Below the pieces are notes generated by a model, which was not told the origin of the DNA, ran no database searches, and saw only the letters and a program-made list of their open reading frames with translations. Both the position numbers and the translations under genes were made by a program. Positions 26,164 to 34,300 of a DNA stretch of 64,000 bases are shown piece after piece. Origin of the DNA: an uncultured Erythrobacter sp. (lineage in GTDB: Bacteria; Pseudomonadota; Alphaproteobacteria; Sphingomonadales; Sphingomonadaceae); assembly GCA_947488085.1 (NCBI GenBank), contig CANKYI010000001.1, positions 124,001 to 188,000 of the forward strand, written 5' to 3'. Positions within the stretch are counted from its first letter, which is position 1. Each line of letters opens with the position of its first letter.

Positions 26164-26190
26164 TGAACCGGGAGCAGGGTTCCTTCGATA
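26164..26190 (+). promoter_or_regulatory. Candidate ECF-type promoter upstream of the TPR gene
   Basis: TGAACC (26164-26169), a 16-nt spacer, then CGATA (26186-26190) resembles the GAAC...CG-T layout of ECF promoters. GAACC also forms an inverted repeat with GGTTC at 26178-26182. It lies 64 nt before the TPR start in the 275-nt divergent region. The match is by eye and short. Otherwise 25979-26253 shows no gene. Confidence 0.3.
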
Positions 26191-26253
26191 GTGTTTAGTA
26201 GCAAGTCGATGGGGCGCGTTTAGAGCCGCCGAAAAAGGTAAAGGAAATCCGCT

Positions 26254-27210
26254 ATGACCGAACAATCCAAAAGCCCTGCTTTCACTCGCTATCACGCCTT
26301 AGGTGTGTTGTTCGCCACGACGTTGATCGCTGCGCCTTTGGCCGTTGCATCGGCAGCGGGCGGCGGTGGTGGTGGAGGCGGAGGTGGCGGAAGCGCCCCC
26401 AGCGCGAGCGCACAGCGCTATGATCCAGCGGAGGAATATCGCAGCGGTATTACAGCGTTGGATGCAGGCAATTACGACGCCGCCATTCGTCATTTCAAAC
26501 GCGTAACACGCGTTGCGCGCCGCAATGCCGATGCGCAATATTTGCTGGGTATTTCGCATTTGCGATCTGGCGATCCCCGCCGCGCCCGCCGTCCGCTTGA
26601 GGCAGCGACCCGCAATGCGCCTGAGATGATTATCGCTCACCGGGATCTTGCGATCACTTACACACAGCTTGAGCGCGATGATGACGCGCGTGAAGTTCTC
26701 GACCAGTTGAACGTGCGCAGCGCTGCGTGCGGCGCAAATTGCGCAGAAAAATCGATACTGGATGAGGCCATTGCTGCCGTCGAAGGCGCATTGGCCGGCA
26801 ACGCGCAAGCTATGATCGGCGTCGATACCGCGCGATTGGCCAATGCTTCCAGTGCCGATGCGCTGTATTATCAGGCGGTTGGTCTGATTAATGAAGGCGA
26901 ATATGCAGCGGCCTTGATGCGTTTGGACGAAGCAGCTTTGGCCTTTGGCCCGCATCCCGATATCCTGACTTATCAAGGGTTCGCGAACCGCAAATTGTCT
27001 CAATTCCATGTCGCAGAGGCGTATTACAATCGCGCTCTGACTATTGCTCCTCATCACTTGGGTGCATTGGAATATTATGGCGAGCTAAAAGTGGAGCGTG
27101 GTGATCTCGACGGTGCACGCGCACATCTCGCAAAGCTTGAGGAGCTGTGCAGCTTTGGCTGTTATGAGGCGGAGGAACTGCGGACGTGGATCGACAATTC
27201 CGAAACCTGA
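26254..27210 (+). CDS. Exported TPR-repeat protein with polyglycine linker
   Basis: 318 residues. An N-terminal hydrophobic segment ('YHALGVLFATTLIAAPLAVASA', residues ~13-34) serves as signal or anchor and is followed at once by a run of about 11 Gly, then TPR units: 'AEEYRSGITALDAGNYDAAIRHFKRV', 'ADAQYLLGISHLRSGDPRRA', 'HPDILTYQGFANRKLSQFHVAEAYYNRALTIAPHH'. Probably a periplasmic scaffold. GGTAAAGGA ribosome site. The 3' end overlaps the cytochrome gene by 25 nt, so the two likely work together; the sigma factor gene is divergent and may drive them. Confidence 0.82.
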   Translation: MTEQSKSPAFTRYHALGVLFATTLIAAPLAVASAAGGGGGGGGGGGSAPSASAQRYDPAEEYRSGITALDAGNYDAAIRHFKRVTRVARRNADAQYLLGISHLRSGDPRRARRPLEAATRNAPEMIIAHRDLAITYTQLERDDDAREVLDQLNVRSAACGANCAEKSILDEAIAAVEGALAGNAQAMIGVDTARLANASSADALYYQAVGLINEGEYAAALMRLDEAALAFGPHPDILTYQGFANRKLSQFHVAEAYYNRALTIAPHHLGALEYYGELKVERGDLDGARAHLAKLEELCSFGCYEAEELRTWIDNSET

Positions 27211-28184
27211 TCTTGCTCTGCTCAGCGTTCGCTTGTTTCACAGCAAGCGCGCTGGCGCAGTCTTCGGTTGATCTGAGGGAGGCCAGCTGGCTTGCCTCAG
27301 ACCACCGCATATTCGCGCTAACGCATGAGCCGGTCATGGATCGTGAGCGGATTTTGGCGACGGCTGCATCGACCCCGTTTGCATCGGAGTATACCAGCCT
27401 CGAGGCGTTTAGAGGCGATCTAGAGCTGGGTGAACACCTATTCAAAACGCCGCTTTTACTGGGCGGACAAGCGGCGAAGGCGGGCCTCTCGTGCAATTCG
27501 TGCCACGTCAACGGACGCAGCAATCCTGCGTTCCAATTCCCGGCTATTTCTGGCGAAGCGGGTACGGCGGATACGACCCACAGTTTCTTTAGCAAAACAC
27601 TGGGCAACGGTGAGTTTGATCCGGTCCCGATCCCTGATCTGACGCAACCGGGCAAAGTGTCGCATGATCTGGAAACTCGCGATCTTGAGAAGTTTCTTGG
27701 CACAATTGTGGTTGAAGAGTTTGGCGGCGAACAGCCTGCGCCAGGCGTAATTGAAGCGCTATCGTCATATGTGCGGGCGCTGCGCGTATCAGGACAATCC
27801 CCAGATGTTGAATTCCGTAGACGGTCCATCGCGCGTGATCTGGCTGATGCGAAAGCGATGGCGGGACACGCCCTGTCGCAGTTGGATGAAGAAGGCTCGG
27901 CTCTACCAATTCTGCTTCTCGCAGGATCAAGGGATCGACTGGCGATCATACACGAACGTTTGATTGCAGGTGAACATGATACGCACCGCGCGTGGTTGAC
28001 TGAGCGATCGCGCGAAATGGGAGCGATCCAGGCAATGCTGCGTAGGGATGCTAGCCCAAGAGGCGAAGCGATGCGTGTCCTTTCACAAGCTCTTTCAGGC
28101 TGGGATGAAGTGCCCGACTTTGAAATAATCGAGCGCTCAACCTATTATTCCGAAAATATTCTTACTGCGCGAAATGAGCCTTAG
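27186..28184 (+). CDS. Periplasmic c-type cytochrome (peroxidase/MauG-related), one visible haem site
   Basis: 332 residues from GTG 27186, inside the end of the TPR gene, with GGAGG about 10 nt upstream. Signal peptide 'LILLCSAFACFTASALAQ'. One haem-binding CNSCH near residue 103. Surrounding text ('LGEHLFKTPLLLGGQAAKAGLSCNSCHVNGRSN') resembles the first haem domain of dihaem cytochrome c peroxidases, but a second CxxCH is not present, so it is probably a monohaem relative. Electron donor and acceptor unknown. Translationally coupled to the TPR protein. Confidence 0.77.
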   Translation: MDRQFRNLILLCSAFACFTASALAQSSVDLREASWLASDHRIFALTHEPVMDRERILATAASTPFASEYTSLEAFRGDLELGEHLFKTPLLLGGQAAKAGLSCNSCHVNGRSNPAFQFPAISGEAGTADTTHSFFSKTLGNGEFDPVPIPDLTQPGKVSHDLETRDLEKFLGTIVVEEFGGEQPAPGVIEALSSYVRALRVSGQSPDVEFRRRSIARDLADAKAMAGHALSQLDEEGSALPILLLAGSRDRLAIIHERLIAGEHDTHRAWLTERSREMGAIQAMLRRDASPRGEAMRVLSQALSGWDEVPDFEIIERSTYYSENILTARNEP

Positions 28185-28206
28185 CGCATTTCCTCACAAA
28201 CAAGTC

Positions 28207-28229
28207 CATCGACCGATGCGGATGTTTTT
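28207..28229 (+). terminator. Weak hairpin plus T-run after the cytochrome gene
   Basis: CATC-GACC-GATG (28207-28218) followed six nt later by five T (28225-28229). The stem is only 4-5 bp, so this is a poor intrinsic terminator, listed because it is the only candidate in the 69-nt gap before the next gene. Confidence 0.2.
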
Positions 28230-28253
28230 AAAGCCATAGAGGGGGTTCTCACA

Positions 28254-29855
28254 TTGCTGCATAATTCTCAAAATGGAACCACTGGCGAAGTGAATGTCAA
28301 AGTCCAAACGGTGGGGGATTTCTCTCTACAATTCGGGGCTGAGGTGGTCGAACTCCCGTCATCACTAAAAACACGCGCGCTTTTGGCTTTTCTACTGCTT
28401 TCAGGCGGCAGGCACAGCAGGCAAAGCTTGTGCGAATTCCTCTGGGATTCTGTTGATGACCCCCTGGCCGGATTGCGCTGGTCGCTTTCCAAACTGCGCC
28501 CTTTGGTCAATCGCGGCGATGTCGAACGATTGATGTCTGATCGCAAGGCCGTTTGGATTGAGGGTGACGACATTCGGATAGATCGCGATGCCTTTGCGCA
28601 GCACGCCGATCAGAGTGAACTTAACGAAGCGGACGCGGAAAAGGCCTGGCAATCGGCTGCCGGGACGCTTTTGGAAGATTGTGAATTGCCCAATGTTCCC
28701 CAGTTCATGGTCTGGCTGGAAGGGCAGCGCAATGAGTTGAATGCTGCGCGTTCGCAACTCGCAAGCCGCTGTGCGATGGACAATCAATTCACGTGGCAAG
28801 CCCGCTCTATTTGGACAGAACGCTGGCTGGCTCTCAATCCTTTTTCGCGCAACGCAGCAGTCATGGCGGTGAGGGCCAAACACAATATCGCAGGCAAAGC
28901 GGCTGCTATGGAGTTAATCGATGAATTGCAGCGCATGTATCGCGAGGCAGACATTGAGCCGCCGCCGTTCGAGAACGATCTGGCTGCTGATGTTTCATCG
29001 GTCGATATGCCGCAAAGTCAGGAGATCCGCTTTACCGAAGGCAAAGATGGAATATGTATCGCCTGGGCCAGTGTGGGAGATGCCAGCAATCCGCCTCTGG
29101 TTAAGGCTGCCAATTGGCTGAATCATCTTGAGTTGGATTGGGAGTCCCCAATCTGGAGCCCTCTGTTTCGTGAAATGTCACGAACGCATCGCGTGCTGCG
29201 CTATGATGAACGAGGCTGCGGTTTGTCGGACTGGAATGTGGGTGAAATTACATTCAACGACTTTGTCGAAGATCTTGAACAAGTTGTTGAGGCAAGTGGT
29301 CTCGAACGGTTCCCGTTGATGGGGATCAGTCAAGGTGCAGCGGTGTCGATTGAATACGCCGCGCGCCATCCAGAACGGGTATCCAAACTTATTCTGTTTG
29401 GGGCCTATGATTGCGGATGGCGGCACACAGCTGACGAGCAAGAAACCCGCCAGCGCGAGGCCGTTATGGTCTTAACCGAAACCGGTTGGGGCAGCGACAA
29501 TCCGGCCTATCGCCACATGTTCTCACACACCTTTATGCCAGAGGCTAATGCTGAGGAATTGGACTGGTTTGATGAATTTCAGCGTCAGACAACTTCACCC
29601 GAAAATGCGGTCGGTTTTCTCAAGGCTTTTTCTCACCTCGATGTGAGGGATCGTTTAGCGCAAATTCAATGTCCGACACTGGTCGTTCACTCGCGCGGTG
29701 ATATGCGGATTCCGTTTGCAACGGGCCGTTCAATTGCGGCGCGAATCCCCGATGCGCAGTTTGCCGGATTGGACAGTTCGAACCACCTTTTGCTCGGGCG
29801 GGAAAAGGCATCGGATGATTTTGTGAACTTGGTCCGGAATTTCCTCGCAAAATAG
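28254..29855 (+). CDS. Transcriptional-activator (winged-helix/BTAD) fused to alpha/beta hydrolase
   Basis: 533 residues from TTG 28254, with GAGGGGG as ribosome site; GTG 28290 is an alternative. Residues ~10-95 form a winged-helix of the SARP/OmpR kind ('LKTRALLAFLLLSGGRHSRQSLCEFLW...LRWSLSKLRPL'), residues ~100-240 a BTAD-type helical region, and ~260-533 an alpha/beta hydrolase: 'LRYDERGCGLSD', nucleophile elbow 'GISQGAA' near residue 364, acid in 'VVHSRGDMRIPF' and His in 'DSSNHLLLG'. All three triad residues are present. Likely a one-component regulator whose hydrolase part senses or turns over a small ester or lactone. No signal peptide. Confidence 0.82.
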   Translation: MLHNSQNGTTGEVNVKVQTVGDFSLQFGAEVVELPSSLKTRALLAFLLLSGGRHSRQSLCEFLWDSVDDPLAGLRWSLSKLRPLVNRGDVERLMSDRKAVWIEGDDIRIDRDAFAQHADQSELNEADAEKAWQSAAGTLLEDCELPNVPQFMVWLEGQRNELNAARSQLASRCAMDNQFTWQARSIWTERWLALNPFSRNAAVMAVRAKHNIAGKAAAMELIDELQRMYREADIEPPPFENDLAADVSSVDMPQSQEIRFTEGKDGICIAWASVGDASNPPLVKAANWLNHLELDWESPIWSPLFREMSRTHRVLRYDERGCGLSDWNVGEITFNDFVEDLEQVVEASGLERFPLMGISQGAAVSIEYAARHPERVSKLILFGAYDCGWRHTADEQETRQREAVMVLTETGWGSDNPAYRHMFSHTFMPEANAEELDWFDEFQRQTTSPENAVGFLKAFSHLDVRDRLAQIQCPTLVVHSRGDMRIPFATGRSIAARIPDAQFAGLDSSNHLLLGREKASDDFVNLVRNFLAK

Positions 29856-29872
29856 CGCTTTTTCGCAAATTT

Positions 29873-29928
29873 CAACGCTTTTGGGGTTGAATTACAACGG
29901 TCCCTACAACGCTCACTCCAACGCTCAC
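29873..29928 (+). promoter_or_regulatory. Three CAACGCT repeats upstream of the TIGR03032/adhesin genes
   Basis: CAACGCT occurs at 29873, 29907 and 29919; the last two are CAACGCTCAC in a 12-nt direct repeat. They lie 62-117 nt before the ATG at 29990, at promoter position in the 134-nt gap. A repeated half-site pattern suits a dimeric or tandem-binding regulator, possibly the neighbouring BTAD fusion, but the link is speculative. Confidence 0.25.
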
Positions 29929-29989
29929 CTGCCACAACCTTCTTGTCGAACAGAGGCGCATTCCGCGCTTATGCAAGGAGGGTCAAACC

Positions 29990-31186
29990 ATGCAGACGAC
30001 TAATGAGGCCGCAAAGGCCACTGCGAAGTCGAATACCAAAACCGAAGCAATTGCGAGCAGGCCGACTGATGCGCCAAAGGCGGTGCCGGATCAGCAAAAG
30101 GTCGCCGCAAGTCAGGCGAGCGCGCAAACCGGCAAAGCGGAATATTCGCTGTCAGGCGGGATAATCGGGCGGCTTGCGCAAATGCGCGCCTCGCTTGCCT
30201 TCACATCGTATCAGTCGGGCTTTCTCTATATGCTCGGCGGCAATGCGCAGGGTAAGGCGCAGTTGCACCAATCGGGTATGCCTAAGCCGATGGGCCTTGG
30301 TGCCGATGGTGAAGGTGGGTTGGTTCTCACTGCAGGCGCGCAGATCATGCGTTTCGCCAATGTCTTGGAGCCCGATCAGCGCATCAATCAAACCTATGAC
30401 GCGTGCTTCATGCCGCGCGTTAATCATCTGACCGGGCGGTTGGACGCACATGATGTGGGGGTTGCGAAAGATGGCGAGTTGGTCTTCGTCAACACCCGCT
30501 ACAATTGCCTTGCAAAACCATCGACCCGGCACTCGTTTGAAGTTGTCTGGAAGCCTGATTTTATCAGCGATATCGTCGATGAGGATCGTTGCCATTTGAA
30601 TGGTATGGCAATGCGCGATGGCGCGCCCGCTTATGTGACGGCGGTTTCACGCTCTGACACGATTGATGGTTGGCGTGACCGGCGCGGCGATGGCGGCGTC
30701 GTGATCGATGTCGCAAAGAACAAAGTGGTTTGCGAAGGCCTTTCAATGCCGCATTCCCCGCGCTGGCATAATGGCAAATTATGGGTGCTTAATTCGGGCA
30801 CGGGAGAGCTTGGCACGGTCGAGTTGCCCAAAGGCAAGTCGAAGATGGGCAAGTTTAAACCCGTCGCGTTTTGCCCCGGCTTTGTCCGCGGTCTGACATT
30901 CCATGACAAGTTCGCCTTCGTCGGCCTTTCGCGCCCGCGTTACAAGCGCTTCGAAGGCTTAGCGCTCGATCAGCGGCTCAAGGATGCTGATAGCGAGCCG
31001 TGGTGCGGCGTGCAGGTGATCGACACCGAAACCGGTGTTTGCGTCGACTGGTTCCGCATCGATGGAGAGATCGGCGAGCTTTACGATGTTGAGTTGGTCC
31101 ACGGCTTTCGCTGTCCAATGACCGTCTCACCGACATCGCCCGATGCGGCGTCACTCATCACATTCAATCCCATTCAGGAGCGATAG
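29990..31186 (+). CDS. TIGR03032/DUF4915-family protein
   Basis: 398 residues with an optimal AAGGAGGG ribosome site (29975-29982). The first ~50 residues are an Ala/Lys/Thr/Gln-rich disordered leader with no signal peptide. The remainder shows repeated beta-propeller-like blades and family strings such as 'HDVGVAKDGELVFVNTRYNCLA', 'CHLNGMA', 'MPHSPRWHNGKLWVLNSGTGEL' and 'PGFVRGLTFHDKFAFVGLSR', by which I recognise TIGR03032. Function in the family is not established; it often accompanies large secreted or glycan-related loci. The stop codon lies within the first of two hairpins preceding the giant gene. Confidence 0.87.
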   Translation: MQTTNEAAKATAKSNTKTEAIASRPTDAPKAVPDQQKVAASQASAQTGKAEYSLSGGIIGRLAQMRASLAFTSYQSGFLYMLGGNAQGKAQLHQSGMPKPMGLGADGEGGLVLTAGAQIMRFANVLEPDQRINQTYDACFMPRVNHLTGRLDAHDVGVAKDGELVFVNTRYNCLAKPSTRHSFEVVWKPDFISDIVDEDRCHLNGMAMRDGAPAYVTAVSRSDTIDGWRDRRGDGGVVIDVAKNKVVCEGLSMPHSPRWHNGKLWVLNSGTGELGTVELPKGKSKMGKFKPVAFCPGFVRGLTFHDKFAFVGLSRPRYKRFEGLALDQRLKDADSEPWCGVQVIDTETGVCVDWFRIDGEIGELYDVELVHGFRCPMTVSPTSPDAASLITFNPIQER

Positions 31187-31213
31187 CGGACCGGACAAAT
31201 CCGGTCGCTATCG
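31181..31213 (+). other. Strong RNA hairpin 1 (14-bp stem) at the TIGR03032 stop
   Basis: CGATAGCG + ACCGGA (31181-31188, 31190-31195; G31189 bulged) pairs with TCCGGT + CGCTATCG (31200-31213) around loop CAAA. The stop TAG 31184-31186 sits in the 5' arm. No T-run follows, so it is not a standard terminator; an RNA-stability, processing or translation-uncoupling element is more likely. Confidence 0.7.
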
Positions 31214-31222
31214 CCCAGTCCC

Positions 31223-31257
31223 GCCCCGGCGCTCTGTCCCCCCGACAGCGCCGGGGC
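31223..31257 (+). other. Strong RNA hairpin 2 (14-bp GC-rich stem) upstream of the giant gene
   Basis: GCCCCGGCGC (31223-31232) + TGTC (31235-31238) pairs with GACA + GCGCCGGGGC (31244-31257); a 2-nt TC bulge and a CCCCC loop. It begins 9 nt after hairpin 1, ends 47 nt before the autotransporter ATG, and has no U-tract. Together the two could separate expression levels of TIGR03032 protein and autotransporter. Confidence 0.7.
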
Positions 31258-31304
31258 ACCACGCGAATAGCTACATAAAAACAAGACTATACTTGAGGGT
31301 AAAC

Positions 31305-34300
31305 ATGGCAAACCAAGATCAAACGCAGAGTAGTGATGTCCAGTTGAACGCGATCGCACGCGGCGCTGAGAACTTTCTGCGTTGGAGCAGTTCCGCAATG
31401 CTTCGCGGTGGCCGGGTAACCAAGTTTAAGGGGGTTTCCGCGAGCTACTCCCCTGAGCTTGGCCTGGTCTCCTGCGGTGCAGAGCGGGGCCTAGTAGCAG
31501 GCGGGGTGTCAGCCACCTTGACCCTCGGCATGGTACGCCGTCTGCTGCGTTGGACCGCTGCGCCCGTGGCTTTGCTGGCAGCGGGTTCGCCCGCTTTTGC
31601 GCAGGCGCAGGACGAGTGTGTTGAGGTAACGCCCGATAATTTTGTCTGCGAAGACAATGGCGATCCGGCAACGGTGACCCAAGATCTCGGCGTCTTGGAG
31701 CAAGACGTGAACGTGCTTCTTCAAGATGGGTTCGAGGTCGACACCTCGGGCGGTACTGGTGACGGTATCAATATCTCTGAAGCCTATGATGTGTCGATTT
31801 CACAAGAAAGCGGGACAAGCACGATTACCGGAGACGACGACGGAATTAGCGTCACCGGCAGCTATGGCAGCATCGACATTACCACGGGCGGCGACGTCAC
31901 AGGCGTAAACGGTGACGGTATTCGCGCTGATAACAACGCAGCCGATGGCATCGATGACTTTATCACGATCGACAGCCGAGCAGGCACGGTCCGCGGGAGG
32001 CAAGATGGGATCAATGCATCCAATTTCGGCGGAGGCGATTTGTCGATCACAACAGCCGATGTCTACGGCGAGCGCGGTGACGGCATTAATGTAAGCAACG
32101 CAGCTGGTTCTGGCGATATTGATATCGACACCACCGCTGGCACGGTGTTCGGTCAATACGGCGGCATCGTCACTCAAAACCAAGGCGATGGCGCGACCAC
32201 GATCATCACTGCTGATGTCGACACAGGTTACGGCGAAGGCGGCATCCTCGACGGGATCAATGCAGTAAATGGCACAAGTGCAACCGATCTGACGATTGAC
32301 AGCAGCGCGGGGACGGTGACGGGCCAAAACCGGGGCATTTTCGTGCGAAACAATGGCACGGGCGATACCACAATCACCACCGGCGATGTCGATGGCGAGT
32401 CCGGCGATGGCATTAATGTCCGAAGCGAGTCTGCGGCGGGCGACCTAACAATTGACAGCAGCGCAGGGCGTGTGAGGGGCCAAAACCGCGGCATTTTGGC
32501 ACGCAACAATGGCACAGGCGACACCACCATCAGCACAGCCGATGTTTCCGGCCTCAACGGAACTGGGATCGACGTTGAAACACAGCGCGATGGCGGCGAC
32601 CTCTTGATTGACAGCACAGCCGGGAATGTTTCGGGACAACAAGCTGGAATAGATGTGTCTCATCGCGGTGAGAACGCGACAATCCGGACTGGGAATGTCT
32701 ACTCTGCTGGCGGCACGGGTGTTGAATTCATCTCGGGTATCATCGTGGGTGCAGTTTCGCTTGATACAAGCGGGGGAAGGATCGTCGGGCAGACTGATGG
32801 CATTAATCTCTATTCCGGAACACGTGTCGGCGCTTCGATTGTCACAGGCGATGTAGAGGGCACTGATGGCAACGGGATCGATGCGGAGCTTCGCGGTGAG
32901 GCTGGTACGGGAGCTGACCTGACGATCAACAGCAGCGCGGGCAGCGTAACGGGCGGGACCAACGGGATTTTGGCCTCGCATGAAGGCTCAGGTGTTCTTT
33001 CTATCACCACGGCCGATGTGACTGGCCTTAGCGCAAGCGGGATTGATGCGACCAGCTTTACCGAAGGGCTTACCATCGACAGCGCGGCTGGCACCGTTTC
33101 CGGAAACAGTGATGGTATCTCGGCGTTTAATCGTCGCGATGGCGTGTTGTCTATCACCACGGCTGACGTCACTGGAGCGACTGGCGATGGCATCAATGCC
33201 AGCAACGAAGACGACGCCACTGATATCATCATCGACAGCAGCGCAGGCGCTGTGCTTGGTGATGATAATGGGATTTTTGCGCGCAACAATGGCACGGGCG
33301 ACACCGCCATCACGACTGCCGATGTCGATGGCGAAGACGGCAACGGCATTGACGTACAGAACGCAGCTCGCACCGGCAATTTGTCTGTCGATAGCAGCGC
33401 GGGCACCGTCAATGGCGATCAGAGCGGCATTCGCGCGGAAAAGCTCGGTGTAGGCAGCGTATTGATCGTGACGGCTGACGTCGTTGGCAATTTCGGCGAC
33501 GGCATCGACGTCTACAGAGGAGAAGGCGGTTCAGGTGCGCTTTCCATCGATACTAGTGCCGGCACGGTGGGCGCCACCGGCGGTGATGGTATTGGTATCG
33601 AGAATGTCACAGCAAATAGTGTTTCGATTACCACGGCAGACGTAAACGCTGTCGCGAGCGGCTCAGGCGAAGGTGGAGATGGAATAAACCTCAATCAAGA
33701 CTTCAGGGAGGCGGAGACTGTTGCCGTCGCAACCACGGGCGGGACAATCACTGGCTCCAATTACGGGATCAACGTTCTCAGTCGTGGTCATGACCTGCTT
33801 TCAATCACGACAGGTGACGTGGCCGGCGGCCGTGATGGCATTCGGGTTTCTGCCGAAGGGCCAGAAGCTGGGGATATCGATATCGACACCACAGCCGGAA
33901 CTGTGACGTCGCAGAACTCCAGCGGCATATTTGTGAGCAACAACGGCTCAGGTGATCTGACAATCACAACTGCAGATGTAAGCGGTCGTCAGATCAATCC
34001 TATTGGTGGCGGCTACGGAATATTTGCTGATAGCACCGGGGGCAGCATTACCATCAATAGTGTTGGTGGCGATGTGTCAGGCGCAGATGATGGCATCTTT
34101 GCCCGAGTTGATGGTAGCGGCGGTATTTCGATCACTACCGCGAATGTAATCGCTACAGGCTTCTCGGGTATCAACGCGCAGCTAAGCAACACCGATGGCG
34201 ATGCAGTTATCGACACCAGCGCGGGCGCTGTAACCGGCGATGATGACGCGATTGTTGTTAGGAACGATGGCTCAGGCGATACCTTGATCATCACGGGCGA

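Noticed and set aside
26356..26392. Phase-variable tract at the polyglycine stretch
   Set aside because: Codons are mixed GGC/GGT/GGA, so there is no mononucleotide or simple-repeat run to slip.
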